Program-made: the position numbers and the translations under genes
In this document: positions 44,024-51,751 of the stretch, piece by piece
Position numbering within the stretch: the first letter of the stretch is position 1
Layout: every line of letters begins with the position of its first letter
DNA from: Mesorhizobium sp. CA8
GTDB taxonomy: Bacteria > Pseudomonadota > Alphaproteobacteria > Rhizobiales > Rhizobiaceae
Direction: 5' to 3'
DNA length: 64,000 nt
Assembly (NCBI RefSeq): GCF_020164955.1
Contig: NZ_JAIUHG010000022.1
Location: 59,474-123,473, forward strand
The notes under the pieces: model-generated
What the model saw: the letters and a program-made list of their open reading frames with translations, nothing else
The model's database searches: none
Told to the model about the DNA's origin: nothing

Positions 44024-44091
44024 AACATGATCTTTTCCGAAAACGGGTTCCCACTTTTTGCGTTCGCTGACCTTCGGTTCGGGATCATGTT
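44024..44091. repeat. 68-bp palindromic interspersed element with 9-bp terminal inverted repeats
   Basis: AACATGATC at 44024-44032 and GATCATGTT at 44083-44091 are perfect inverted ends; inside lies CTTTTCCGAAAACGGGTTCC, well known to me as part of a repeat scattered through rhizobial genomes. It fills the gap between prmA and the upstream sco gene, and the TGA stop of sco (44085-44087) lies within its end. Confidence 0.7.
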
Positions 44092-44669
44092 TGCCCACCG
44101 GCAGCCAGCCGCTTCAGCTTGGCTATCGCCGTGTCGGCGCTCTCGCCGTAGGCGATGGTGCCGGCGAAATCGCCCTTGGCGTTGAGCAGCAGCACCGAGG
44201 CCGTGTGGTCCATCGTATAGTCGCCGTCGCCGGTGTCGACCTTCTTCCAATAGATGCCGAAGGCCTTGGCCATGGCGTGCACCCTTTCCGGATCGCCGGT
44301 GATGCCGGTGATGCGATCGGAGAAATTGCTGACATAGGTGTTCATCGTCTCCGGCGTGTCACGCTCCGGATCGACGGTGACGAAATAGGCGTTGAGATTC
44401 TTGCCGCTGTCGCCCATCGTCTTCAGCCAGCCGGCCAGCTCGAACAGGGTGGTCGGGCAGACTTCCGGACAATGGGTGAAGCCGAAGAACACCACGCTCG
44501 GATGGCCCCTGAAGGCGGCTTCGGTGATCGGCGCGCCTTTCTGGTCGACCAGCGTGAAGGGCGCGCCGAAGGGCTCGCCGCCATAGTGGCCCCGATACCA
44601 GTCGAATGTCAGCCAGCCAATGCCCGCCGCCATCAGAACGAGAATGCCGATCAGGATTGAACGCATCAT
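44085..44669 (-). CDS. SCO1/SenC family copper chaperone / thioredoxin-like protein
   Basis: The 194-residue protein has an N-terminal membrane anchor (about residues 2-20) and a thioredoxin fold in the periplasm. The copper-binding Cys pair is in GFTHCPEVCPTTLF, with FVTVDPERDTPE and the conserved His in TMDHTASVLLL. Sco proteins deliver copper to, or reduce, the CuA site of cytochrome c oxidase. The stop codon is provided by a palindromic repeat, so the last few residues (AAGGQT) may have been altered by its insertion. Divergent from creA. Confidence 0.92.
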   Translation of the reverse strand: MMRSILIGILVLMAAGIGWLTFDWYRGHYGGEPFGAPFTLVDQKGAPITEAAFRGHPSVVFFGFTHCPEVCPTTLFELAGWLKTMGDSGKNLNAYFVTVDPERDTPETMNTYVSNFSDRITGITGDPERVHAMAKAFGIYWKKVDTGDGDYTMDHTASVLLLNAKGDFAGTIAYGESADTAIAKLKRLAAGGQT

Positions 44670-44847
44670 CAGTGAATGTCCGTCGCCATTGCTTTGGCCA
44701 GAAGCCAGTTTGGCGACAGTCTTAACGGGTCGGTGCCGGGCGCGCAAAGATGTCGCGTTGCCGCAAGCGGCCATGCAGGTCGATCGGCTTGCAAACGCCA
44801 CGATCCTGTCCCACCTGACATCGGCAACGTGAACCGAGGAGGCTTCC

Positions 44848-45333
44848 TTGCGAAAACTGATCGGCTTGTTCGCCGCCTGTCTTGCCCTGAGCGCCGGCGC
44901 GGCCACGGCTGACGAAGTGGGTAAAGTGGGTGTCGACTGGGTCGGCAACGACATCATGGTCGACGCGATCAAGGATCCGAAGGTCGACGGCGTCACCTGC
45001 CATGTCGCCTATTTCGACCGCAGCATCATCGACCGGCTGCACAAGGGCAACTGGTTCGAGGATCCTTCCGATTCGTCGATCTCCTGCCGCCAGACCGGGC
45101 CGATCACCATCGGCGATATCGACATGGGCGAGGGTGGCGAGGAGGTGTTCAAACAGGGCCTCAGCCTGATCTGGAAAAAGCAGGTGGTGAACCGCATCTA
45201 CGACAAGAAGAACGAGACGCTGATCTATCTGTCGCATTCGCGCCAGGTGCAGAACGGCTCGGCGAAGATGTCGGTCACGACTGTGCCGCTTTACGGCCAG
45301 AACGTGGTGTGGACCAAAGGCAAGCCGCAATAG
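44848..45333 (+). CDS. creA: CreA family periplasmic protein
   Basis: The 161-residue protein has a Sec signal (MRKLIGLFAACLALSAGAATA-D) and the CreA domain: VGVDWVGNDIMVDAIKDPKVDGVTCHVAYFDR, DSSISCRQTGPI and SLIWKKQVVNRIYDKKNETLIYLSHSR. Two Cys in the mature part may form a disulfide. Its function is unknown; in enterobacteria it is encoded beside creBCD, but no such genes are here. Start is TTG 44848, supported by GAGGAGG seven bases upstream and the signal peptide. Confidence 0.9.
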   Translation: MRKLIGLFAACLALSAGAATADEVGKVGVDWVGNDIMVDAIKDPKVDGVTCHVAYFDRSIIDRLHKGNWFEDPSDSSISCRQTGPITIGDIDMGEGGEEVFKQGLSLIWKKQVVNRIYDKKNETLIYLSHSRQVQNGSAKMSVTTVPLYGQNVVWTKGKPQ

Positions 45334-45400
45334 GCTCCGACAGGCTTGCCGGGGGCAGGTCACGCTTGCGGGCAGTCCCCCGCCGGCGTAAAGCCGCTTC

Positions 45401-46069
45401 ATGGATCGTCCTGAAAACCTCATCCTCAAGGACCCCGAGCCGCGCATCCATCCGACCGCGGAGCTGAAGGCATGCAAGCTGGGCCGCTATGCCTCGATCG
45501 GCGAGCGGGTGATCCTGCGCGAGGTGAGCGTCGGCGATTTTTCCTATTTCGAACGCCATTGCGAGGCGATCTACACGACGATCGGCAAATTCTGCTCGAT
45601 CGCCGCCAACAGCCGCATCAATGCGCTCGAGCATCCGATCGAGCGGCTGACGCAGCACAAGGTCAGCTACCGGCCGAACGAGTATTTCCGCTGGCTGGGC
45701 GTCGACACCGAATTTCGTGCGCGCCGGCAGGCAAAATCGGTCAGTGTCGGCCACGATGTCTGGATCGGCCATGGCGCGGTCATCATGCCGGGCGTCGCGA
45801 TCGGCAACGGCGCCGTCATCGGCGCCAATGCCGTTGTGACGCATGACGTCGCGCCCTATACGATCGTCGCCGGAGTCCCGGCAAAGCCGCTGCGCCGGCG
45901 ATTCTCCGCCGCAGTCGCGGCGCGCATCGAAGCCCTCGCCTGGTGGGACTGGACGCCCGAGAAACTGGCGAGCGCAATTCCCGACATGCAGGCTATGCCG
46001 ATCGAAGCCTTTCTCGATCGCTGGGAAGAAACGCTCGCTGACACGGGCAGAACGCCGTCGAGCACTTGA
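45401..46069 (+). CDS. left-handed beta-helix (hexapeptide) acyltransferase, phosphonate-associated type
   Basis: The 222-residue protein is a trimeric hexapeptide-repeat acetyltransferase with repeats such as IGERVILREVSVGDFSYFE, IGKFCSIAANSRINALEHPIERLTQHKVSYR and IGHGAVIMPGVAIGNGAVIGANAVVTHDVAPYTIVAGVPAKPLRRRF. The NALEHP..RLTQHKVSYRPNEYF segment is like the family annotated near phosphonate (phn) operons (TIGR03308-like). No phn genes are in the window, so the acceptor is unknown. CatB-type chloramphenicol acetyltransferases share the fold. It is followed by a 297-bp gap with a perfect 9-bp hairpin. Confidence 0.82.
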   Translation: MDRPENLILKDPEPRIHPTAELKACKLGRYASIGERVILREVSVGDFSYFERHCEAIYTTIGKFCSIAANSRINALEHPIERLTQHKVSYRPNEYFRWLGVDTEFRARRQAKSVSVGHDVWIGHGAVIMPGVAIGNGAVIGANAVVTHDVAPYTIVAGVPAKPLRRRFSAAVAARIEALAWWDWTPEKLASAIPDMQAMPIEAFLDRWEETLADTGRTPSST

Positions 46070-46113
46070 CCGGCACTGACTGACCGGTGCCCTCCACGCT
46101 CGGAAATAAATGC

Positions 46114-46148
46114 CCCTTCCGCCATGCGGGGGTGGTGCAGCGGAAGGG
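46114..46148. terminator. hairpin downstream of the acyltransferase gene
   Basis: CCCTTCCGC at 46114-46122 and GCGGAAGGG at 46140-46148 are perfect inverted repeats with a 17-nt loop, 44 bp after the stop. No T run; terminator or repeat element. Confidence 0.4.
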
Positions 46149-46299
46149 ACTGGAGGTAAACCGCCGTGAAGCGGAAGAACAGGCTTTCGGCCTGCACCGG
46201 CACTATTACAAACAAACGGATAAGGTGTTTTTTCGCGAAGCTGCGCTTTCTGCGTGTAGTCGATTGCGGCCGCGTGTCGGCACGAAAATTCGATCCCGC

Positions 46300-46325
46300 G
46301 GAACCGGAGCGGGCGGCAGCCTGTT
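46300..46325 (+). promoter_or_regulatory. possible EcfG (general stress) promoter of the iron-permease-family gene
   Basis: GGAAC at 46300-46304 is followed after 17 bp by TGTT (consensus GGAAC-N16/17-CGTT, one mismatch). It would start transcription about 35 nt before the ATG at 46367. Nothing else is recognised in 46149-46366. Confidence 0.35.
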
Positions 46326-46366
46326 TCTTCGCAAATGCCTGCGCATCCAGGGTTCGAGGGACTTGC

Positions 46367-46861
46367 ATGATCGAGAAAGTTTTTACGCGCATAGCCAACC
46401 AGGTGGCACATCTGGCGGGCCTGCCGGCCACCTTCGCCATCTGTATGGCGATCGTGGTTGTATGGGCGTTGAGTGGACCGTTCTTCGGATTCTCGGATAC
46501 CTGGCAATTGGTCATCAACACCGGCACCACCATCATCACCTTTCTGATGGTGTTCCTGATCCAGAACACGCAGAATCGCGACGGCGCGGCGATCCAGGCC
46601 AAGCTGGACGAACTGATCAGGGTCAGCCGCGCCCACAATCATTTCATCGGCATCGAACACCTGACGGAATCCGAGGTCGAGGAGATCCGCTCGAAATGCG
46701 AGGCGGCAGCAAAACGGCATGACAGCGAGATCGCCGAAAAGGCGGCCAAGAAGGCGGTCGCCGGAAAGAACGGTACCAAGCATGCGCCGAAGACCACCGG
46801 CGCGGCCACAAAGAAGACCGCGGCCGGGAAGAACGCCGCCAAGAAGAAAGCCGCGGCTTGA
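46367..46861 (+). CDS. low-affinity iron permease family membrane protein with Lys/Ala-rich tail
   Basis: The 164-residue protein matches the bacterial low-affinity iron permease domain: FTRIANQVAHLAGLPATF, two transmembrane helices (about residues 20-38 and 47-66), the VINTGTTIITFLMVFLIQNTQNRDGAAIQAKLDELI signature and EHLTESEVEEI. Transport of iron by bacterial members is not proven. From about residue 125 it has a histone H1-like tail of AAK, KKA and KKT units, highly basic, absent from most relatives. Start ATG 46367 was chosen from the domain start. Convergent with the SDR gene. Confidence 0.82.
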   Translation: MIEKVFTRIANQVAHLAGLPATFAICMAIVVVWALSGPFFGFSDTWQLVINTGTTIITFLMVFLIQNTQNRDGAAIQAKLDELIRVSRAHNHFIGIEHLTESEVEEIRSKCEAAAKRHDSEIAEKAAKKAVAGKNGTKHAPKTTGAATKKTAAGKNAAKKKAAA

Positions 46862-46869
46862 GAGGGCCG

Positions 46870-47736
46870 TCAGCGGTTCATGAAGGCCGCGAAGGCATCC
46901 TTGTGATCGGGATGCCAGCGCGACAGGGCAGGGCGGTTTTCGATGATGTCTCCCATCGCCCAGGCCATCCGCTTTTCGTCGATCGGCCGCGTCACTTCGT
47001 TGTCCGGGCACAGTATATAGAAGTCGTCGTTCATCAGCGATGTCAGCATGAAGCCGATCACCTGCTCGCCGCTCCAGGCGCCAGCGGGCTTTTCCGTCGC
47101 ACCTTCGGTCAGACCGGTATAGGTGAAGCCGGGGATCAGCAGATGCGCCGACACTTTCGCGCCAGGCTCGTTGCGCAGCGCATGCGCCAGCCCTTCGGTA
47201 AAAGTCTTCACACCGGCCTTGGAGACGTTGTATGCGAGATTGCCGGGCGGCGTCGTGATGCCCTGCTTGGAGCCTGTGTTGATGATGAGACCCGGCTTTC
47301 CGGCGGCGAGCATGCGCGGCGCGAAGGCCTCGACGCCGTGCACGACGCCCCAGAAATTGATGTCCAGCAGCCGCTTCCAGGCGTCGCGGTTCTCCCAGGG
47401 CTTGCCCGGATTGTTGCCGATGCCGGCATTGTTCATCAGCACCGACACCGCACCGAAGGCGCCGTAAGCGAGGTCGGCCAGCCGGTCGACTTCTTCCGCC
47501 TTGGAAACATCGGTCGGGATTGGGAGGACGGCGTCCTCGCCGGCGATCGCGGCAACCGCCTGCTTCGCCTGGTCGAGGCGCATGCCGCCGATGTCGGCAA
47601 GCACCACCTTCATGCCCATCGCCGCGTACCGTTTCGCGGCGGCAAGGCCGATGCCGCTGGCGCCGCCGGTGATGACGGAGACATTGCCAGCGGCGAAAGC
47701 GGGCAGTGCGGTCTGGATTTCGGTGTCGCTGGTCAT
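46870..47736 (-). CDS. short-chain dehydrogenase/reductase (SDR)
   Basis: The 288-residue Rossmann-fold oxidoreductase shows the cofactor motif TGGASGIGLAA (near residue 22), VLMNNAGIG, a catalytic Ser in NTGSKQG and the YxxxK pair in YNVSKAGVK. Substrate and NAD/NADP preference cannot be told. ATG 47736 is preferred because AAGGATGG precedes it; ATG 47745, three codons earlier, overlaps that ribosome site. It stands alone between convergent and divergent neighbours. Confidence 0.9.
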   Translation of the reverse strand: MTSDTEIQTALPAFAAGNVSVITGGASGIGLAAAKRYAAMGMKVVLADIGGMRLDQAKQAVAAIAGEDAVLPIPTDVSKAEEVDRLADLAYGAFGAVSVLMNNAGIGNNPGKPWENRDAWKRLLDINFWGVVHGVEAFAPRMLAAGKPGLIINTGSKQGITTPPGNLAYNVSKAGVKTFTEGLAHALRNEPGAKVSAHLLIPGFTYTGLTEGATEKPAGAWSGEQVIGFMLTSLMNDDFYILCPDNEVTRPIDEKRMAWAMGDIIENRPALSRWHPDHKDAFAAFMNR

Positions 47737-47827
47737 GGTTTCCATCCTTGTTCGGTCGGGTCGAACTTAACGCCGGGCGCGGCCGAGGCAAGGCTGGTTC
47801 GTCAGGCGACCGCGACAGCTGTAATGT

Positions 47828-47872
47828 GACGGCGATAGCCGCAACGGGTCGACGGCGATAGCCGCAACGGGT
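47828..47872. repeat. two tandem 22-bp copies, 23-bp period
   Basis: GACGGCGATAGCCGCAACGG (continuing GT) occurs at 47828-47849 and again at 47851-47872, identical and separated by one C. The unit includes an internal palindrome-like GGCGATAGCC. It lies in the divergent gap between the SDR and the 93-residue protein gene, where it could alter promoter spacing. Confidence 0.7.
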
Positions 47873-47923
47873 TGACCATGGCGGTGCCTGCCGCGCATGT
47901 TGTCCTGAAAAGGAGTTCGGCAT

Positions 47924-48205
47924 TTGAGCGACTGGATCGAAATTCTGAAGGAGCAGACCGCCGACGGCGATCAGATGAGTCGCGAGGTGCCGGAGATGCT
48001 TGCCAACCCGGATATCAGCGAGGCGCAGGTGAAAACACTGTTTGCAGCACTGGAGAAGCAGGCGGATTTCGCCGAGAAGCTGCGGCTCGCGCTGGAGAAG
48101 TTCGGCCACGACTTCCCAATCATCAAAGCAGCCGAGCGCCTGGAGGAACGCTATGCCGACCTTGCCGCCTCAGTGGCGGAAAAGCTGAAGGCGATGCGGA
48201 AGTAA
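47924..48205 (+). CDS. conserved helical protein of unknown function
   Basis: The 93-residue, charged and all-helical protein starts MSDWIEILKEQTADGDQM and has a heptad-like middle (VKTLFAALEKQADFAEKLRLALEKFG) and tail (AAERLEERYADLAASVAEKLKAM), so a coiled coil or helical bundle is likely. There is no signal or membrane segment. Start is TTG 47924 with AAAAGGAG ten bases upstream, a strong ribosome site. I do not recognise the family. It ends 3 bp from the convergent TMEM175-type gene. Confidence 0.7.
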   Translation: MSDWIEILKEQTADGDQMSREVPEMLANPDISEAQVKTLFAALEKQADFAEKLRLALEKFGHDFPIIKAAERLEERYADLAASVAEKLKAMRK

Positions 48206-48208
48206 ATT

Positions 48209-48784
48209 CTATTTTTCGATCAGTCTCTCGAAGCGCTTGTCGGGTGCAAACCAGATGGTCGCTACAAGCACGTAAATCGCGACGCTGATCCACTGGTTGA
48301 TGAAGCTGAGCAGGACTGCGGCGATGTAGAGCGCCAGCGAGATCTTGCCCTTCCTGTCCTGCCCGATAGCTTTGGCAAAGGTCGTGTCGGCGCCGTGCAG
48401 ATGGCGCAGCTTGAAGACCAGGATGGTGTAGGCGACGGCGCAGAGGGCGAGGTCCGCGCCATACACGGCGACCGGCGCAGGCGCGAAATGGTTCTCTCCC
48501 ATGAACGCCGTGGTTACCGGCATCAGCGATAGCCAGAACAAGAGATTCAGGTTGGCCCACAGCACGCGTCCATCGACGCGCTGCACGGTGTGGAACATGT
48601 TGTGCAGATTGTTCCAGTAGATGCCGACATTGATGAAGGACAGCACATAGCAGAAGAAGACAGGCCACAGCGGCACAAGCGCCGAGAAGTCCTCGCCGTG
48701 CGGCACTTTTAGCTCCAGCACCATGATGGTGATGATGATGGCGACGACGCCATCGGTGAATGCCTCGACCCGTCCCTTGCCCAT
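48209..48784 (-). CDS. TMEM175-family (DUF1211) potassium channel-like protein
   Basis: The 191-residue protein has six predicted helices and starts GRVEAFTDGVVAIIITIMVLELKVP, the first-helix motif of bacterial TMEM175 proteins (usually FSDGVFAI; here FTDGVVAI, with the Ser changed to Thr). Then come FFCYVLSFINVGIYWNNLHNMF and LFWLSLMPVTTAFMGE. Bacterial members form tetrameric potassium-permeable channels. GAGGAGGAACC precedes the ATG. It is divergent from the MFS gene, with a 135-bp shared promoter region. Confidence 0.88.
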   Translation of the reverse strand: MGKGRVEAFTDGVVAIIITIMVLELKVPHGEDFSALVPLWPVFFCYVLSFINVGIYWNNLHNMFHTVQRVDGRVLWANLNLLFWLSLMPVTTAFMGENHFAPAPVAVYGADLALCAVAYTILVFKLRHLHGADTTFAKAIGQDRKGKISLALYIAAVLLSFINQWISVAIYVLVATIWFAPDKRFERLIEK

Positions 48785-48870
48785 GGTTCCTCCTCGTCGG
48801 CTGACGAAGCTACGCGAGGATTTCGCACAAGACCATCCTGTCAGGATTGTCAGGAGGGCGTCCGGTGGCT

Positions 48871-48895
48871 GGAACAGCGCCATTACATAGGCGTT
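48871..48895 (+). promoter_or_regulatory. EcfG-type general stress promoter of the MFS gene
   Basis: GGAAC at 48871-48875, then 16 bp, then CGTT at 48892-48895: an exact match to the alphaproteobacterial EcfG consensus GGAAC-N16/17-CGTT. It lies 24 bp before the ATG at 48920. An adjacent tandem TGTCAGGA pair (48838-48854) may be a second site. Confidence 0.65.
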
Positions 48896-48919
48896 GGGCT
48901 TGCAACCCTGGAGATCGCC

Positions 48920-50128
48920 ATGACCAGCTACGCTCAAACGATGACGCGTGACCATGAGCTTGGCGGGGGCGCCGCGATGACCGCCGTCGCCGCCATGATC
49001 GCAGCACTTTTTGCCGGCAGCACCGCGCTGACCCCGCTTTATGTGATCTACAAGCAAGCCTTCGGCTTCTCGCAGGTCACGCTGACGCTGGTCTATGCCG
49101 TCTACGTCGTCGGCAATCTGGCGGCGCTGCTGTTTTTCGGCCGGGTCTCGGACGTCGTCGGCCGCCGTCCTGCCGCGCTCGCCGCGATGGGTATTGCCGT
49201 GGTCAGCGCGCTCTTCTTCCTGTTCGCCGAAAACCTCGCCTGGCTCGACATTGCCCGCATTCTGAGCGGCCTCGGCATCGGCGTCGGCGCGGGGGCCGGC
49301 ACCGCCTGGCTTGCCGAGCTGATCGAAGGCAAGGACAAGTCGCGCGCCGCCGTCATCGCCACCAGCACCAACTTCATCGGTCTCGGGGCCGGCGCGCTCA
49401 TGGCGGGGCTGCTCGCCCAATATGCGCCCTGGCCGCTCAGGCTGACATTTGCGATCTATTTGGTGCTGCTTGCGCTGGTAACCGTGCTGATCTGGCGCAC
49501 GCAGGAAACGGTTTCCAATCCCGGACGCTTCTCGGATGTCTCGCTGCGGCCAAGGCTTTCGGTGCCCGACAATATCCGCGCACAATTCGTGGCGCCGGCG
49601 GTGACCGGCTTCGGCGCGATGGCGCTGGTCGGTTTCTACGCGGCGCTGGCGCCAAGCATACTGGCGCAGCAACTGCATGTCGCCAATCACGCCGAGGCCG
49701 GTGGCTTGTTCTTCGAACTGTCGATTGTGGCAGCAGTGACCATTGTCGGCACCGCATGGCTGTCCGCCCGCTCCACCATGCTCGCGGCGCTGGCGCTGAT
49801 GATCCCGGCCGTGGCGCTGGTCGTCGCCGCGCAGGTCTATGCTTCGATGGCGCTGATGATCGCCGCGACGGCGGTCTGCGGCGTCGCGGCGGCGCTCGGC
49901 TATCGCGGCGGTCTGCAGGTGGTGAATCAGATCGCGCCGGCCGACCGCCGCGCCGAGGTGGTCTCGGCCTTCTTCATCTGCTGCTTCTGCGGCAACGCGC
50001 TCCCGGTGATCGGCATCGGCGTGCTGTCGAGCCTGGCCAACGCCACTGTGGCAAGCCTGGCCTTTGCCGGCATGATTATCGTCTTCTCGCTGGTGGCGCT
50101 TGGCTTCGGCGCCAAATACGCGCGGTAG
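48920..50128 (+). CDS. major facilitator superfamily transporter
   Basis: The 402-residue protein has 12 predicted helices and the MFS loop motif GRVSDVVGRRPAALAAMG between helices 2 and 3. The helix 5 region GIGVGAGAGTAWLAELI resembles the drug/proton antiporter motif C, so efflux of a small molecule is likely, but the substrate is unknown. An EcfG-type promoter lies directly upstream, suggesting induction in stress or stationary phase. TGGAGATCGCC precedes the ATG. Confidence 0.88.
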   Translation: MTSYAQTMTRDHELGGGAAMTAVAAMIAALFAGSTALTPLYVIYKQAFGFSQVTLTLVYAVYVVGNLAALLFFGRVSDVVGRRPAALAAMGIAVVSALFFLFAENLAWLDIARILSGLGIGVGAGAGTAWLAELIEGKDKSRAAVIATSTNFIGLGAGALMAGLLAQYAPWPLRLTFAIYLVLLALVTVLIWRTQETVSNPGRFSDVSLRPRLSVPDNIRAQFVAPAVTGFGAMALVGFYAALAPSILAQQLHVANHAEAGGLFFELSIVAAVTIVGTAWLSARSTMLAALALMIPAVALVVAAQVYASMALMIAATAVCGVAAALGYRGGLQVVNQIAPADRRAEVVSAFFICCFCGNALPVIGIGVLSSLANATVASLAFAGMIIVFSLVALGFGAKYAR

Positions 50129-50159
50129 AGTATTTCACCCTTTCCCGTCCTCGCGGATT

Positions 50160-51632
50160 TCAGCTGTTCGGCGTCTCCGCCAGGAGCTGCGCGCGCTGGC
50201 GGGGCACGCCGAGGCCGGTGTCGGGCGGCTCGCCGGCCGCCGGCCGGTCCTCGATCATATGCATCGTGCGCCAGCGGCCGAAACGATAATAAGCGGCGGC
50301 GAGCACCAGCGAGGCGATCGAGCCCGCCGGAAAGCTCCACCACAGCGCCTCCTGGCCGATGACGCTGCGCATGGAATAGGCAAAGCCGGTACGAATGATC
50401 AACACCGAGATGATCAGGATGATGAGCGGCGGCATGACGGCGCCGGTGGCGCGCACCGTGGCGAAGAGCACGATCGTGATGCCGAACAGGATGAACGACC
50501 AGGAGGCCACCCTGTTGATATGGGCGGCAATATCGATCGCGGTGCTGTCGTTGCTGAGGAAAAGGCTGAGCACAGCGCGGTCGAAGACGAAAAGCAGCGC
50601 CACCAGCGCGCCGGTCAGCACCAGGTTGAAGCCGACGCCTGAGGCCGCGACCTTGCCGATGCGGTCCCAGCGCCCGGCGCCGACATTCTGGGCGGCCATC
50701 GAGGAGACGGCGGCGCCGATCGCGAGAGCCGGCATCTGGATATAGGTCCAGAGCTGCGCGGCGATGCCGTAAGCGGCGGCAACCTGCGATCCATAGGAGT
50801 TGACGATGCCCATCACGGTGAGCGCGGCGGCCGAGATGACGATCATCTGCAGGCCCATCGGGATGCCCTTGAAGACGACGATGCGCAGCAGCGCCGGATC
50901 GGGCCGAAGCAAGGCGAGGTCGCTGCCCGCCAGCCGCAGCGGGTGTTTGCGCACATAAAGCACGATCAGGATGGCGATGACGCTCACGGTCTGGCCTATC
51001 AGCGTCGATGTCGCCGAGCCGGCGATGCCGAGCTCGGGGAAGGGGCCGATGCCGCGGATCAGCAGTGGATTGAGCACGACGTCGAGCACGACCGCCAGCG
51101 CCATGAAGACGAACGGGGTTCGCGAGTCGCCGGCGCCGCGCAGCACGGTCATGACGAAGGACAAGAGGTTCATCATCGGCACGGCGACGAAGATGATGCG
51201 TAAGTAGGCGCGCGCCAAAGGCAAGGCATCGGCCGGCGTGCCGAGGCCGGTGAGAATGGCGTCGACTGAGATCCAGCCGCAGACGGCGAACACCACCGAG
51301 ACGAGGAAGAAGAAGGTGGCGCTGGTGCCGACGATGCGCTTCGCCTCGGGCAGGTCGCGGGCGCCGACGGATTGCGCCACCAGGATGGTCGCCGCCATGC
51401 CGATACCGAAGACGGTGCCGAGGATGAGGAACAGCACCAGATTGGCGTTGGAGGTCGCCGTCAGCGCCGCCTCGCCGAGGAAGCGGCCGACCCAGACCGC
51501 GTTGATCGAGCCGTTGAGCGACTGCAGCACGTTGGAGCCCAGCACGGGCAAGGCGAACAAAAGCAGCGTGCGCGGGATAGGGCCGCTGGTCAGGTCGTGA
51601 GTCCGCCGGCGGGCGGGCTTTTCGTCATCCAT
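50160..51632 (-). CDS. MATE family efflux transporter
   Basis: The 490-residue protein has 12 predicted helices in two similar halves and the MatE features: GPIPRTLLLFALPVLGSNVLQSLNGSINAVWVGRFLGEAALTA at the N-terminus, NLVLFLILGTVFGIGMAATILVAQ, and in the second half PALAIGAAVSSMAAQNVGAGRWDRIGK. It probably exports cationic compounds with Na+ or H+ exchange. The C-terminal 35 residues are polar and non-conserved. It converges on the MFS gene with a 31-bp gap. Confidence 0.92.
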   Translation of the reverse strand: MDDEKPARRRTHDLTSGPIPRTLLLFALPVLGSNVLQSLNGSINAVWVGRFLGEAALTATSNANLVLFLILGTVFGIGMAATILVAQSVGARDLPEAKRIVGTSATFFFLVSVVFAVCGWISVDAILTGLGTPADALPLARAYLRIIFVAVPMMNLLSFVMTVLRGAGDSRTPFVFMALAVVLDVVLNPLLIRGIGPFPELGIAGSATSTLIGQTVSVIAILIVLYVRKHPLRLAGSDLALLRPDPALLRIVVFKGIPMGLQMIVISAAALTVMGIVNSYGSQVAAAYGIAAQLWTYIQMPALAIGAAVSSMAAQNVGAGRWDRIGKVAASGVGFNLVLTGALVALLFVFDRAVLSLFLSNDSTAIDIAAHINRVASWSFILFGITIVLFATVRATGAVMPPLIILIISVLIIRTGFAYSMRSVIGQEALWWSFPAGSIASLVLAAAYYRFGRWRTMHMIEDRPAAGEPPDTGLGVPRQRAQLLAETPNS

Positions 51633-51751
51633 GGCAGCACCGAGAATGAATCAGGCCCGCGATGCTATCGCAGGCCTGATGCTCATGCATCCCTTCCGCG
51701 TGGACCAGATGCCAGAGGCATCCGCCCAGAGCGGAACTAGTTAGGGCAGAA

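Noticed and set aside
46087..46366. Open frames before the iron-permease-family gene
   Set aside because: They start in a hairpin region, lack ribosome sites and have no recognisable content; the conserved domain begins at 46367.
51729..51751. GGAAC with AGTT at the EcfG spacing, and GAACTAGTT repeat
   Set aside because: It points away from any nearby start codon and has the wrong -10 element; better read as a short direct repeat.
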